This document shows, piece by piece, positions 38,356-47,170 of a stretch of DNA of 64,000 nucleotides (positions within the stretch are counted from its first letter, which is position 1; each line of letters starts with the position of its first letter). The translations under genes and the position numbers were made by a program. Below the pieces are notes generated by a model. It was given only the letters and a program-made list of their open reading frames with translations, made no database searches and was not told the DNA's origin. The DNA comes from Candidatus Latescibacterota bacterium (lineage in GTDB: Bacteria > Krumholzibacteriota > Krumholzibacteriia > WVZY01), in contig WVZY01000041.1 in the NCBI GenBank assembly GCA_011772205.1, positions 1 through 64,000 of the forward strand. Reading direction: 5' to 3'.

Positions 38356-39057
38356 CTATTTGCGCTGCCAGCTCTCGAAAAACGTCACTTCTTCTACCGG
38401 TTTTCGCGGCCTTGGGACAGGACTCTCATCCGGATAGCCGACGGCGATCGTCGTAGCCAATTCCATTCCTTCTGGCACATCGAGGATCCTTTTTATGTCG
38501 TCTTCTGCTGCGAGCGTTAAACCGATCCAAAGGGATCCGAGGTCAAGGGCTTTGGCGGCAAGCAGAATGTTCTGACAAGCAATCGTAACGCTTTGCATGC
38601 ACCATAGCATCTCGATATCTCTCCACTCATCCTCGATATCCACCCCTGAAGTATCACAAAAAGCAAAGATGTGAACGGGAGCTGAGAATATATTCGACCA
38701 GTAATTTTTCATACGGTCGAGGGCCACGCCTCGGGACTCGAAATAACCGCTCAGCCGCCGCTCGACCGCCCGAAGGACTTGCTGTTTCGTCTCGTTGTTT
38801 TTCACAACTACAAACTTCCATGGCTGATCATTATTGGAAGACGGCGCCCACGTGGCGGCTTCGAGCAATTGTTGGATAACCTGATTCGGAACGTCTGCCT
38901 CTTTGAAACGGCGAATGCTCCTGCGTTCTTCGATGGTTTTCAGAACAGGATTTGTCTCGTCTGGCGATTTCTCGCTCGATGCAGCGGCGATCGGTTCGAC
39001 TGCAACAAAAGACGTGAATATCAAAGCTAAGCTTCTTATGATTCCACGAAACTTCAT
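38356..39057 (-). CDS. Nitroreductase-family protein with an N-terminal export signal
   Basis: The 233-residue protein begins MKFRGIIRSLALIFTSFVAV, a likely signal peptide or membrane anchor, after GAGGGGG. The nitroreductase fold follows: IEERRSIRRFKEADVP, EAATWAPSSNNDQPWKFVVV and the C-terminal IAVGYPDESPVPRPRKP, which together form the FMN site. The family is normally cytoplasmic and reduces nitro groups or serves other flavin chemistry. An exported form is unusual. It stands between the giant protein gene and the first Tat-type aldo/keto reductase, in a region rich in exported redox proteins. Confidence 0.82.
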   Translation of the reverse strand: MKFRGIIRSLALIFTSFVAVEPIAAASSEKSPDETNPVLKTIEERRSIRRFKEADVPNQVIQQLLEAATWAPSSNNDQPWKFVVVKNNETKQQVLRAVERRLSGYFESRGVALDRMKNYWSNIFSAPVHIFAFCDTSGVDIEDEWRDIEMLWCMQSVTIACQNILLAAKALDLGSLWIGLTLAAEDDIKRILDVPEGMELATTIAVGYPDESPVPRPRKPVEEVTFFESWQRK

Positions 39058-39351
39058 TTTTTAACCCCCTCAACTCGATTCTTCACTCATTGTCACATCA
39101 TACGCCTTTTCGGAGTTCCGTCGCTACACAATCACCTTCAATGCTTCATTCAATACATTCAGGAACCCTTTACCCCTAGTTATATTTATTGCTCGGGTTC
39201 AGACTTTTTAGAGCCATTTGGGTTTCCATTATTGCAAGGGGAACAACCAGATAGTAGAATCTGCGGAACCGGGGGGGAACGGATTTCGTACATGTCCTAT
39301 CCGCTGTAACCAGCTTCCCCACTACCACCACCATCCAACCAGAGGTGCACT

Positions 39352-40590
39352 ATGAAAGATCCGGATAAAACGATTTCGAGGCGGACATTCATAGGATGCG
39401 GTGTCGCCTCCGTCCTGGGCGCGGGCATTGGTCTCACGAGTGACGCGAGCATTCTCGGCGCACAGGAAAGCGAGAAAACGCCCGAGCAAACATCCGAAGA
39501 GAAAACATCCAAGCCGCAAATCAAAGAATACCGCAAGCTCGGCGGAACGGGTTGGAAGGTTTCGGATATTGCATTTGGTGGTGCCGGAATGAAGGATCCT
39601 TCGCTGCTCGAATACGCGATGGACCGCGGAATAAACTACGTGGACACGGCACGCCAATATTATGACATGGAAAAAGTTATTGGCCAGCTTTTTCCCCAGA
39701 AGAGGGACAAGCTGTTCGTGACGACCAAGCTAATGCCCGAACTCATCACTATCGACGTCACCACCGATCAAATCACAACTGCGATCGACGAGAGTATCGA
39801 GCGGCTCAACACCGATTATGTCGACGCCTGTTTGATCCACTCGGTGGGAGACCCGAACCTGGGTGATATCGAGAGGCTCCGGAATCCCAACATCCACGAA
39901 GCGTTCGCAAAAGCCAAGCAAGCCGGGAAAATTCGCGCTTGGGGTGCAAGCTCACACGGCCCGACGATGGTCGAAGAATTCAATTGGCTCCTCGATAACT
40001 CGGATATCGGCCTGATCATGCCGGGAATGAACTACTTGACCAAGGGACTGGAACCCATCCTGGCAAAGGCCCGCAAGAAAGGCGTCGCGGTGGTTGCGAT
40101 GAAGAGCATGTCGATGGCCCGAAAGGTCGACTTCTCCGAATTCATGAAAGAGGGCCGCACGCTGCGCCAAGCGCTGCTCAAATGGTTGCTCGGCCGATCC
40201 AACATCGACACGATTTCACTGACGATGAGAAATTTCGAGGACGTGGACGAGTTCGTGGGAGCATCGGGCAAACCGAAGCTCTCACTCAAGGAGAAGGAAG
40301 TTCTGGAAAAATACGGCATGCGCATCAACAGCGAATACTGCAGGCCGGGGTGCGCTGGATGCTTGCACGCATGCCCCAACAACGTACCGATACACGACAT
40401 TTTGCGCTACCGCTTGTATTTCAACAATTATGGGCGAGAAAAATACGCGATGGGGCTGTACGCTTCCCTGCCGGAATCGCGCAAGGCCCTTCAATGCACC
40501 TCATGCACGGGCTCCTGCGCGAGTTCATGTCCTTACAGCATTCCGATAAGAGAAAAACTCATCGAAGCACATGCAGATCTCACTGTGTGA
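39352..40590 (+). CDS. Tat-exported aldo/keto reductase with C-terminal ferredoxin-like domain
   Basis: The 412-residue protein begins with a twin-arginine signal (SRRTFIGCGVASVLGAGIGL). The reductase barrel follows: RKLGGTGWKVSDIAFGGAGM, RGINYVDTARQYYDMEKVIGQ (Asp and Tyr of the catalytic set), DACLIHSV and RAWGASSHG. The C-terminal 80 residues carry two cysteine clusters, CRPGCAGCLHACPNNVP and CTSCTGSCASSCPYSIP, as in the [4Fe-4S]-containing aldo/keto reductase group. AGAGGTG precedes the ATG. It probably works in the periplasm with electrons passed through the iron-sulfur tail. The substrate is unknown. A gene for a secreted protein follows 20 bases downstream. Confidence 0.88.
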   Translation: MKDPDKTISRRTFIGCGVASVLGAGIGLTSDASILGAQESEKTPEQTSEEKTSKPQIKEYRKLGGTGWKVSDIAFGGAGMKDPSLLEYAMDRGINYVDTARQYYDMEKVIGQLFPQKRDKLFVTTKLMPELITIDVTTDQITTAIDESIERLNTDYVDACLIHSVGDPNLGDIERLRNPNIHEAFAKAKQAGKIRAWGASSHGPTMVEEFNWLLDNSDIGLIMPGMNYLTKGLEPILAKARKKGVAVVAMKSMSMARKVDFSEFMKEGRTLRQALLKWLLGRSNIDTISLTMRNFEDVDEFVGASGKPKLSLKEKEVLEKYGMRINSEYCRPGCAGCLHACPNNVPIHDILRYRLYFNNYGREKYAMGLYASLPESRKALQCTSCTGSCASSCPYSIPIREKLIEAHADLTV

Positions 40591-40610
40591 GTCAAGCCGG
40601 GAGGAATCAG

Positions 40611-41405
40611 ATGAGAAAGAGAAGAAAAAAGCTGGATCTGCCGAAAAAAGCGGTTTCAGTATCGGTTTGTATTATAATGGCTGCCTTGATTGCACAGTTT
40701 GGTCATGCAACGGATGAATCCGGCGACGCAAAAGAGCTGCTATCCAAGGCGGTCAAGGCGATTGGGGGAGAAAAGAAGGCCTGCGGCTGGACCACTCGGG
40801 TCGATAAGGGGAAGCTCACCTCCATTCGCCCGGGATGGGGAACCTTGCACGCGAACTGCACGCAGCACATAAAGAAGCCGGACAAGTTGAAGATCGATCA
40901 AGACTTCAGCGCTTACGACCATCCCTTTTTCATGGTTTACTACTACAACGGCGGCGAGGCGTGGCTGATGGTGAACCTCGGTGTCAGGCAGCATCCCTAT
41001 TACACAAAGCAGCTCGGGAAACATATGAGAACGATTGACGGCCCGGCATACTACCTTACGGAATGCGATACGTTCTTCATCGTTCCGGACGTTCCCGAGG
41101 ATTCTCTCGTAACGGCCGCCGATGTACATCGCGTCGGCGTGGTGGACAATGGAGATACGGTGCTTTTCGACCTGGACAAGAAGACTTTTTTACCCGTTCG
41201 AAGAATCGAAGAAAATAGAACGACACACGTCCTATTGGACGATTATCGAAAAACGGGTGGTGTGAACATGCCGTACCATGTGACGATGTATCAGGGCGGG
41301 ATTCTTGTTGCGGAGTACCATTGGGATGAAATCAAGTTCAACGAAAAAATCGACGACGCGATTTTCGAGGAACACCGTCCGGAACCAAAAGAAAGTCCCG
41401 AATAA
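40611..41405 (+). CDS. Exported outer-membrane lipoprotein-sorting-like (LolA/DUF4292-like) protein
   Basis: The start at ATG 40611 has GGGAGG nearby (GGGAGGAATCAG); a longer upstream frame is rejected. A signal peptide follows (cleavage near GHATD). The mature part, including KELLSKAVKAIGGEKKACGW and a series of beta-strands (FFMVYYYNGGEAWLMVNLG, VLFDLDKKTFLPVRRIEE), resembles the LolA/LppX fold that binds acyl chains. It is likely periplasmic. It is the gene after the Tat-type aldo/keto reductase and so may be its partner in the same operon. A specific family could not be fixed. Confidence 0.65.
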   Translation: MRKRRKKLDLPKKAVSVSVCIIMAALIAQFGHATDESGDAKELLSKAVKAIGGEKKACGWTTRVDKGKLTSIRPGWGTLHANCTQHIKKPDKLKIDQDFSAYDHPFFMVYYYNGGEAWLMVNLGVRQHPYYTKQLGKHMRTIDGPAYYLTECDTFFIVPDVPEDSLVTAADVHRVGVVDNGDTVLFDLDKKTFLPVRRIEENRTTHVLLDDYRKTGGVNMPYHVTMYQGGILVAEYHWDEIKFNEKIDDAIFEEHRPEPKESPE

Positions 41406-41409
41406 TGAT

Positions 41410-41476
41410 TGAGCCACGAAAAGGATTCGGCCTTACTATCTCTTTGCGAATGCGCCCTCATCCTCCTCGTGGCTCA
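41410..41476. repeat. Inverted repeat between convergent genes
   Basis: TGAGCCACGA (41410-41419) and TCGTGGCTCA (41467-41476) are perfect reverse complements, 47 bases apart. The element lies between the stop codons of two convergent genes and could form a stem-loop at both transcript ends. No T-run follows. Confidence 0.5.
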
Positions 41477-41499
41477 TACGCTCTGTAGCAACTACACTT

Positions 41500-42402
41500 T
41501 TATTTGAGCAGTTTGCTGCTCACCAGATTCTTCTCGATGGTTTCGATGTAGAAATCGGCCTTTGGTGCATTATCGCAAAACAGTCCCCAGATATAGTTGT
41601 CTCGCTGTTTCAGATTGAGCCTGCCGCTCGAGCTCATGTAGGGATCATCGAAGCGATAAAAGCCTCTCTTGTCGCAGACTTCACTACCCTTTTCCTTCGC
41701 AAAATTCAGGTATTTTTCGAGCATTTGCTTCGATTGGTCTTGATTGGCGGCTTCGATGATGAAGACGTTTATCTTTTTCCCGTCCACTTCGTAATTTGCC
41801 GTAAAAGCCGAATGCAGATAGCTGTGCCCCAAAAAATCCTCGGCGATGAATCGCTCCGAATTTTTGATCATCCCTTTCTCGGGGAAACAGCGAAGAGTCT
41901 TTGGAAACGCTTTTTCGCCCTTGAGCTCTTTGGAGACCTGTTCCGCAACGGAAGCGAGAAAGGGTTTTTCGCCCGCATCAAGGTAGAAGCCCATCAGCTT
42001 CACATAGTAGCTCCCCATGAAGAAATTGAGGATCCCCTTGTCGTAGTAAGCCTGGGTACCTATCGGCAGGAAATTGCCTTCTGATGGTTTCTCCTGGCTG
42101 TAGATGCCGAATGCGTTTCTCGGATCGCTGTGCTCGTAAACATCGATAGTGAGGCTTCGTTTTTCGCCGCTCTCATACGTCAGCGTTGCGACCTTTTGAA
42201 AATCGTAGCTTAGATAAACTTCGGCCGCGCCGTTGATGTACTCCCACAGGTTCTCAGCGTAATAGATCTCGGGGGATCCATCCTTGGTCCACCCTTCGAT
42301 ATCAGGGAAAAGCCCCGCTACGTTGCTCTCTGAAGTGTGGGAGACACTCAGGGCAATGCAACACAACGCCAGGGCAGCCAGTATGAATATTCTCGAAGCC
42401 AC
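41500..42402 (-). CDS. Exported DUF6599-like protein
   Basis: The likely start is GTG at 42400-42402, with GGAGG six bases before it; it opens directly into a signal peptide (VASRIFILAALALCCIALSV). A longer frame would begin inside the upstream gene. The mature part starts with LFPDIEGWTKDGSPEIYYAENLWEYINGAAEVYLSYDF, matching the DUF6599 pattern seen in many delta-proteobacterial and FCB genomes. The role is unknown. The gene lies 37 bases downstream of an aldo/keto reductase on the same strand and is probably in the same operon. Confidence 0.72.
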   Translation of the reverse strand: MASRIFILAALALCCIALSVSHTSESNVAGLFPDIEGWTKDGSPEIYYAENLWEYINGAAEVYLSYDFQKVATLTYESGEKRSLTIDVYEHSDPRNAFGIYSQEKPSEGNFLPIGTQAYYDKGILNFFMGSYYVKLMGFYLDAGEKPFLASVAEQVSKELKGEKAFPKTLRCFPEKGMIKNSERFIAEDFLGHSYLHSAFTANYEVDGKKINVFIIEAANQDQSKQMLEKYLNFAKEKGSEVCDKRGFYRFDDPYMSSSGRLNLKQRDNYIWGLFCDNAPKADFYIETIEKNLVSSKLLK

Positions 42403-42439
42403 TCGCCACCTCCAATTCCTTGATTGTTTTAATTTCAGA

Positions 42440-43666
42440 TCAAACAACAAAATCATCCGGTACGCTTTTCAATCTCGCGATATCTTCTATACGTTCTTTG
42501 ACATCGAAGCCCATGGCGCAGTCCACCTTGCATGCACTGCAATGGCTGCAAGGCACATTCGACAGATCGACCGCGCTCAGCGTTTCCTTGGCTGCGGCAA
42601 GGTTCCGGTAGCCATACGCATACATGTAGCTCCGCATCATCGTCGGAACGTCGATGTCCTTGTCGCATTGGGCAAGGCAAGTGCCGCACTGCCGGCAGTA
42701 GAGCCCTTTCATTCCATATTTCCGGCCGAGCTCGAGGTCTTCTTGTTCCTGCGGTGTCAGTGTGAGATCTTCCAATACTGAAATATCCTCCTGCAGCTGG
42801 TCGAATGTAGTAAACCCGGGTATCGCAGTATGAATATTCTTATTCTGGAGTGCCCACTTGAGCGCCGCCTTCATATTGATCTGGTGCTGCCGCTCGCGGT
42901 CCCAGTAAACGCCGGCCTGTGTTTTCATGGCAACGATCCCAAGTCCCGCTTTGACGGCTCTGGCGATCTCCTTTTCGAGTTCAGCGAGATGCGGCTGCCG
43001 GAAGTTGTACGCGGTCAGGACCACATCGTAGACCTTGCTGTCCACCGCCGCACGGATCACCTCCGGCTCGTTCGAATGTGTGGAAACACCAATGAACCGG
43101 ACGCTCCCCTCCTTCTTGAGCTTCAACATCGCATTCATATACTCATCGTATAAAACGGCTTCTCTCTTCACCACACTGTGCAAATACAAGATCTCCACAT
43201 AATCCATCCCCAGCCGCTGCAGGCTCGTTTTGAACTTCTCCAAGAAGGGTCCGGCTTTGGCTTCTTTGGTGAACAAACCTGTTTTCCGGTCAAGCGGCGT
43301 TCCTTCGACTTTCGTGGCGATCATATAAGAGTCCCGCGGCCGGTCCTTGACCACCTCACCGATCATCTCCTCGTTTCGACCTCTCTGATATCCGTGAGCC
43401 GTATCCAGGAGAACGATCCCGGCGTCGAGCGCGTCTCTCACCAGGTTGGGGCTGTTGGAGTTCATGACTCCCATACTGACAACGGGGAGTTCGAGGCCCG
43501 TTTTTCCGAGCTTTCGGGTGATGAATTTGCTTTTTTTCTTTTCTCCTTGCGGTTCCGCTTGCGACTCCGTACCGAGCACCGTCGGCAACACGGCCAAACC
43601 GGCAAGACCGTTAACGCTTTTCTTCAGGAAATCCCTCCGGCTTTCATCCTTTCGCTGCTTTTTCAT
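42440..43666 (-). CDS. Tat-exported aldo/keto reductase with C-terminal ferredoxin-like domain, second copy
   Basis: The ATG at 43664-43666 has AGGAGGAAGTA before it and is preferred over the one at 43702. The twin-arginine signal is SRRDFLKKSVNGLAGLAVLP. The reductase barrel shows RKLGKTGLELPVVSMGVMN, AGIVLLDTAHGYQRGRNEEM and FIGVSTHSNE. The C-terminal clusters are YCRQCGTCLAQCDKDIDVP and PCSHCSACKVDCAMGFDV. The two window copies differ in the cysteine spacing of the first cluster. Function is as for the copy at 39352: an exported oxidoreductase with unknown substrate. Two further exported proteins are encoded downstream and upstream on the same strand. Confidence 0.88.
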   Translation of the reverse strand: MKKQRKDESRRDFLKKSVNGLAGLAVLPTVLGTESQAEPQGEKKKSKFITRKLGKTGLELPVVSMGVMNSNSPNLVRDALDAGIVLLDTAHGYQRGRNEEMIGEVVKDRPRDSYMIATKVEGTPLDRKTGLFTKEAKAGPFLEKFKTSLQRLGMDYVEILYLHSVVKREAVLYDEYMNAMLKLKKEGSVRFIGVSTHSNEPEVIRAAVDSKVYDVVLTAYNFRQPHLAELEKEIARAVKAGLGIVAMKTQAGVYWDRERQHQINMKAALKWALQNKNIHTAIPGFTTFDQLQEDISVLEDLTLTPQEQEDLELGRKYGMKGLYCRQCGTCLAQCDKDIDVPTMMRSYMYAYGYRNLAAAKETLSAVDLSNVPCSHCSACKVDCAMGFDVKERIEDIARLKSVPDDFVV

Positions 43667-43722
43667 TACTTCCTCCTGTTGTTCTAGAGTTTTGCGAGGC
43701 ATCCGAAATGACTCATGTTGGA

Positions 43723-44460
43723 TCAGCCGCCTTGCAAATCCCGCATGGTTAGCTTCTCTTTCTTCGTAAACCCTTCGGGCGCAGAATAGGCATCTGCCGG
43801 AGGTTCCTTCTCCTTGATCTCCAGGACTTCGTCGGTGGATTTTATCGTGAAACCTTTTATGACGACATCCTCATCAGAGGCGATCGAGAATCCTTTGACC
43901 GTCTCCAGTTGCTTCGCGAATTGATCCTTATAGTTCTGAAGTCTCAATAGGTGCGGAGTCATCTCATCGTACATATTCAAATCAAAAGGTACATCGGTGG
44001 TAACCCAGATCTTGACATCCCTCTCGTTGTACTTCGTTCCTTCGTACATAATCCAAGAGCTGACGTCGTAGCACCGGCACTTCCGTCCATTGATTTTTCT
44101 GGTTTTGCCCGTGTCCTCGACAAGGCCGTCCGTTTGAAACATCTGGACCCTGGCCGCATCCTGTTCGGACAGGATGTTCGTCCAGTCAAGTGGAAGTGCC
44201 GTCTCTGCATACGTCGAGTCATCCCGGTTGATGAACAGCAGAGTGTTTTTGTTCAGATCCAAAACGACCTTACGATGTTCGTGAATATAAGAGATTTTTC
44301 CGTCTCCGATCCAAATCTCGATATCCCTGTCTACCGCCGGAGTGTTGACACCGCCGTAGTAATAACCGTCCGTGTGCGACTTCTGCTTGATGAATGTGTC
44401 AGCTTGGGCCAGTGGTGCGGCAATGCAGAGGATCAACAGAACCGAAAGCAGGACTCTCAT
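43723..44460 (-). CDS. Exported LolA-like outer-membrane lipoprotein-sorting-like protein (DUF4412-type)
   Basis: The 245-residue protein has a signal peptide (MRVLLSVLLILCIAAPLAQA) and a mature part of the LolA-type fold: DTFIKQKSHTDGYYYGG, IEIWIGDGKISYIHEHRKVVLDL, FINRDDSTYAETALP and VKIWVTTDVPFDL. This pattern is that of the DUF4412 group. It is likely periplasmic. Its gene lies immediately upstream of the second Tat reductase, as a different LolA-like gene lies downstream of the first. The parallel arrangement suggests that the two proteins work as a pair, by inference. Confidence 0.7.
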   Translation of the reverse strand: MRVLLSVLLILCIAAPLAQADTFIKQKSHTDGYYYGGVNTPAVDRDIEIWIGDGKISYIHEHRKVVLDLNKNTLLFINRDDSTYAETALPLDWTNILSEQDAARVQMFQTDGLVEDTGKTRKINGRKCRCYDVSSWIMYEGTKYNERDVKIWVTTDVPFDLNMYDEMTPHLLRLQNYKDQFAKQLETVKGFSIASDEDVVIKGFTIKSTDEVLEIKEKEPPADAYSAPEGFTKKEKLTMRDLQGG

Positions 44461-44596
44461 GGCTACTCCCTCTCTTTCTCGGTGTTGCTGCCTAATCGGT
44501 AGCGTGTTTCGAGTCTATGCAGGGTTTGCCGTGCGCGTGCGCGCCCCGGTGTCGGATCTTCAAAAATGGAGAGATCCGGCGCCCTCTATCGCTTGT

Positions 44597-44676
44597 CATC
44601 CCAGGTGCGTTTTGGGGCCAGGATCTACTGGATGATCCTGCTCACTTCTTCGCTCATCATCCCATGTGCGTTCTGG
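44597..44676. repeat. Short direct repeat in the gap upstream of the LolA-like gene
   Basis: Two 19-bp copies (44597-44615 and 44658-44676) agree at 17 positions, beginning CATCCCA and containing GTGCGTT. They lie in the 219-base gap between two minus-strand genes. No further copies were noticed. Confidence 0.45.
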
Positions 44677-44679
44677 AAT

Positions 44680-46263
44680 CTATAATAGTAGCCGGTTCTT
44701 TTCGGACCGGTCCTCGCCAATGCTGCTGATATACACTGCCGCTTTTTCTCCGGTGGGGCATTTCGTTTCACAGATGCCGCAGCCGATGCAAACCTCCGGA
44801 TCGACCACGGGACGCTTTAGCTCCATTTCGCCTTCTTCCGTTTCTATCATTTCGTGTTCGAAAAGGATCGCCTTCGGGCTCGTCGGACAGTGCTCCTCGC
44901 ATACGATGCAGTTCATCTTGAATGCGTACGGGAGACACCGATTCACGTCGATGAAGGCGAGACCGATTTTTCGTTTCTTCTTTTCCTCCAGCTCCAGCTG
45001 TTCTATCGCATCCGTTGGGCAGACCTGCCCGCACAGCGTGCAGTTGAATTCGCAGTAGCCGATGCGGGGGACGAGAACGGGCGACCAGATGCCTTCGAAA
45101 CCCGCTTGCATGAAGGTAGGCTGTAGACCGTTCGTGATACAGACTTTCATGCATTCGCCGCACTTGATGCATCGTCTTAAGAACTCCTCTTCTTCGACCG
45201 AGCCCGGTGGGCGGATGAGGAGCGCGTTGCCCCTCGCCCTCACCGGATTCAGCCGGAACAGCGCAAGCGCCGCTAGACCCGTAGCACCCGCACCGATGAG
45301 ATAGCGTCTCTTCAAATTCGTACGTCGTTTCTCGGGCTCTGGTTTCCCGAATCGGTAGGAAACCACCTGCAGCGGGCAAACGCTCTCGCAGCTCATACAG
45401 AGGACGCATTCGGCCCCCATCCATTCAGCCTCCTGATGAGGCCGCGCGCCACCAGCACACGTGACCAGGCATAGGCCGCAGTCGTTGCACTCTTCGTTAT
45501 TCACTTTGTGATTGAGAAGCGAGAAGCGCGAAAGGAGCCCCAGCAACGCGCCCAGCGGGCAGAGAAACCGGCACCAGAACCGTTTGCGGACGAAATTCAG
45601 CCCAAGAATGCTCAGGAAAAGCAGACCCAGAAAGCTGCCCTGATGAAATGTCGGAAGGCCGAAGGATATTGCGTGAAGTTTTAGGAATTCGTGAACCGAG
45701 TCGCTTGCATCGCTCAGCGGGCCGAGGTTTGCGCTGTAGAGAAAATCGAATATGCCATGCGTGAGGTAATTGACGGCCGGACTGATCGCGAGGGCGAAGG
45801 ACCGTATCGTAAGGGAGATTGGATCCAGGATCCCCACGAAATGAATTTGAAACACCGCCGCTATCAAGATGCCCACCAGAATATAGTATTTTGCTTTGAC
45901 GCCGTAGCGGTCGAGACGGGTTTCCGTGTGTTCCTTCGGCTTCTTTTGTTTTTTGAAATAACCGACCGCGTCGTTCAGCGTGCCAAGCGGGCAGAGCCAG
46001 CCGCAGAAACCCCTGCCCAGGATGAGCGTGATGCCGACGATGATCAAGCTAAGGAGAAGCATTCCCGTGATCGTGTGGGATGCAAGGAATGTTGTTAGCA
46101 GGATGAGCGGATCGATTTCGAGGAATATCTTCACCGGATATGCGATGATGTCGCGGCCGTGATATTCCGTTTGCATGAGGAAGAAAAAGAAGATGAGGAG
46201 GAAAACAGTCTGCGAGATGATCCGAGCCCTTTTCAGGCGGGATATGTTTTTGTTCGCTTTCAC
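44680..46263 (-). CDS. NapH/NapG-like membrane polyferredoxin fusion
   Basis: The 527-residue protein has several transmembrane helices up to about 260, with the paired NapH-type motifs RGFCGWLCPLGTL and RFWCRFLCPLGAL. Two ferredoxin-like clusters follow (CNDCGLCLVTC and CVLCMSCESVCP). A second part begins with a Tat-like stretch RRYLIGAGATGLAALALF and has four cysteine clusters in NapG/MauM order (CIKCGECMKVC, CTLCGQVCP, CIVCEEHCP, CIGCGICETKCP). The two proteins are separate in most species and fused here. They move electrons from quinol to periplasmic partners. The GTG start at 46263 lies four bases past the stop of the DUF362 gene, so the two are translationally coupled. Confidence 0.88.
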   Translation of the reverse strand: MKANKNISRLKRARIISQTVFLLIFFFFLMQTEYHGRDIIAYPVKIFLEIDPLILLTTFLASHTITGMLLLSLIIVGITLILGRGFCGWLCPLGTLNDAVGYFKKQKKPKEHTETRLDRYGVKAKYYILVGILIAAVFQIHFVGILDPISLTIRSFALAISPAVNYLTHGIFDFLYSANLGPLSDASDSVHEFLKLHAISFGLPTFHQGSFLGLLFLSILGLNFVRKRFWCRFLCPLGALLGLLSRFSLLNHKVNNEECNDCGLCLVTCAGGARPHQEAEWMGAECVLCMSCESVCPLQVVSYRFGKPEPEKRRTNLKRRYLIGAGATGLAALALFRLNPVRARGNALLIRPPGSVEEEEFLRRCIKCGECMKVCITNGLQPTFMQAGFEGIWSPVLVPRIGYCEFNCTLCGQVCPTDAIEQLELEEKKKRKIGLAFIDVNRCLPYAFKMNCIVCEEHCPTSPKAILFEHEMIETEEGEMELKRPVVDPEVCIGCGICETKCPTGEKAAVYISSIGEDRSEKNRLLL

Positions 46264-46267
46264 CCTC

Positions 46268-47170
46268 TTAGACAGTCCGTTCTACAATGCGTACTTTGCT
46301 CAGGTCTTTTTCGCCAAGACCCCTCGTGTGCGCTTCACGAACGTGTGGAAGGCTATCGCCCGTCATTCCGAAAAGGGTTGCGCCGTAGGAATCGATCGCG
46401 ACCTGGTCGCACGAGGCCGCGACCGTGTTCATGATCGTGACATCTTTCAGGTTGCCGCCCTGCGGGCCGTTCGCCGTCAGGATCCGAACCGCATCAAGGA
46501 CCACGAGGGTCGGCTTAAAGAATGCCGCAAGGTCGACTACATTGGTATCGATTTTTTGGTGCAGGAGGTTCCGCCGACCGCCGATGATGCCCATCAGATT
46601 TTTCATCGACAGCGTGAGCCGCGCGAGCGTGTGGTGTTTCGCAATTGGGACGTTGATGATCTTGTCCGCTTCCAGCGCCTCTTTGTGTACCGGCCATTCT
46701 TTCAGCTTTTCGCCATTTATTTTTACCTTCATGAATTTTTTGTCGTCAACGAAAGAAACATCCGCGCCGGATTCTCTTGCCGCTTCGGCGATCCCGCTCT
46801 TTTTGTAGCATCGCCTTGCGCTGTTGCAGGTATTGTCGAATAGTTTGACTTTCTTGGCGCCCGCTTTGTAAGCGAGCTCGATGAGTGTGGCCACAACCGT
46901 TGGATTCGTGTTCGCAGCCTGTTCCGGTGTGCGATCCCAGCCAATGTTCGGTTTTATAAGGACGATGTCGCCCTTGCTCACGAATGCTGACATACCGCCG
47001 AGGGCGTTTACGGCTTCCATGGTGATGAGAGCTGGATCGGTGCCTTTGGCTACTGATATTAACGGGGAGCTCTCAGGCTCGGAGGCCAAGGCGAGGAGAT
47101 CTGCGGGATCCAGGATGGTCGATCCGATCAGGCCGGCAGAGAACGTCTTGAGGAACGTGCGTCGCTTCAT
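46268..47170 (-). CDS. Exported DUF362-family protein
   Basis: The 300-residue product begins MKRRTFLKTFSAGLIGSTIL, a Tat-type signal (R-R-x-F-L-K). The core matches DUF362: GDIVLIKPNIGWDRTPEQAANTNP, AKKVKLFDNTCNSARRCYKKSGI and INVPIAKHHTLARLTLSMKNLMG. The family is tied to iron-sulfur clusters and anaerobic metabolism but lacks an agreed activity. Usual cysteine clusters of longer members are missing here. It is the first gene of a unit that continues with the polyferredoxin fusion four bases away, so it is likely an electron partner of that protein. Confidence 0.82.
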   Translation of the reverse strand: MKRRTFLKTFSAGLIGSTILDPADLLALASEPESSPLISVAKGTDPALITMEAVNALGGMSAFVSKGDIVLIKPNIGWDRTPEQAANTNPTVVATLIELAYKAGAKKVKLFDNTCNSARRCYKKSGIAEAARESGADVSFVDDKKFMKVKINGEKLKEWPVHKEALEADKIINVPIAKHHTLARLTLSMKNLMGIIGGRRNLLHQKIDTNVVDLAAFFKPTLVVLDAVRILTANGPQGGNLKDVTIMNTVAASCDQVAIDSYGATLFGMTGDSLPHVREAHTRGLGEKDLSKVRIVERTV

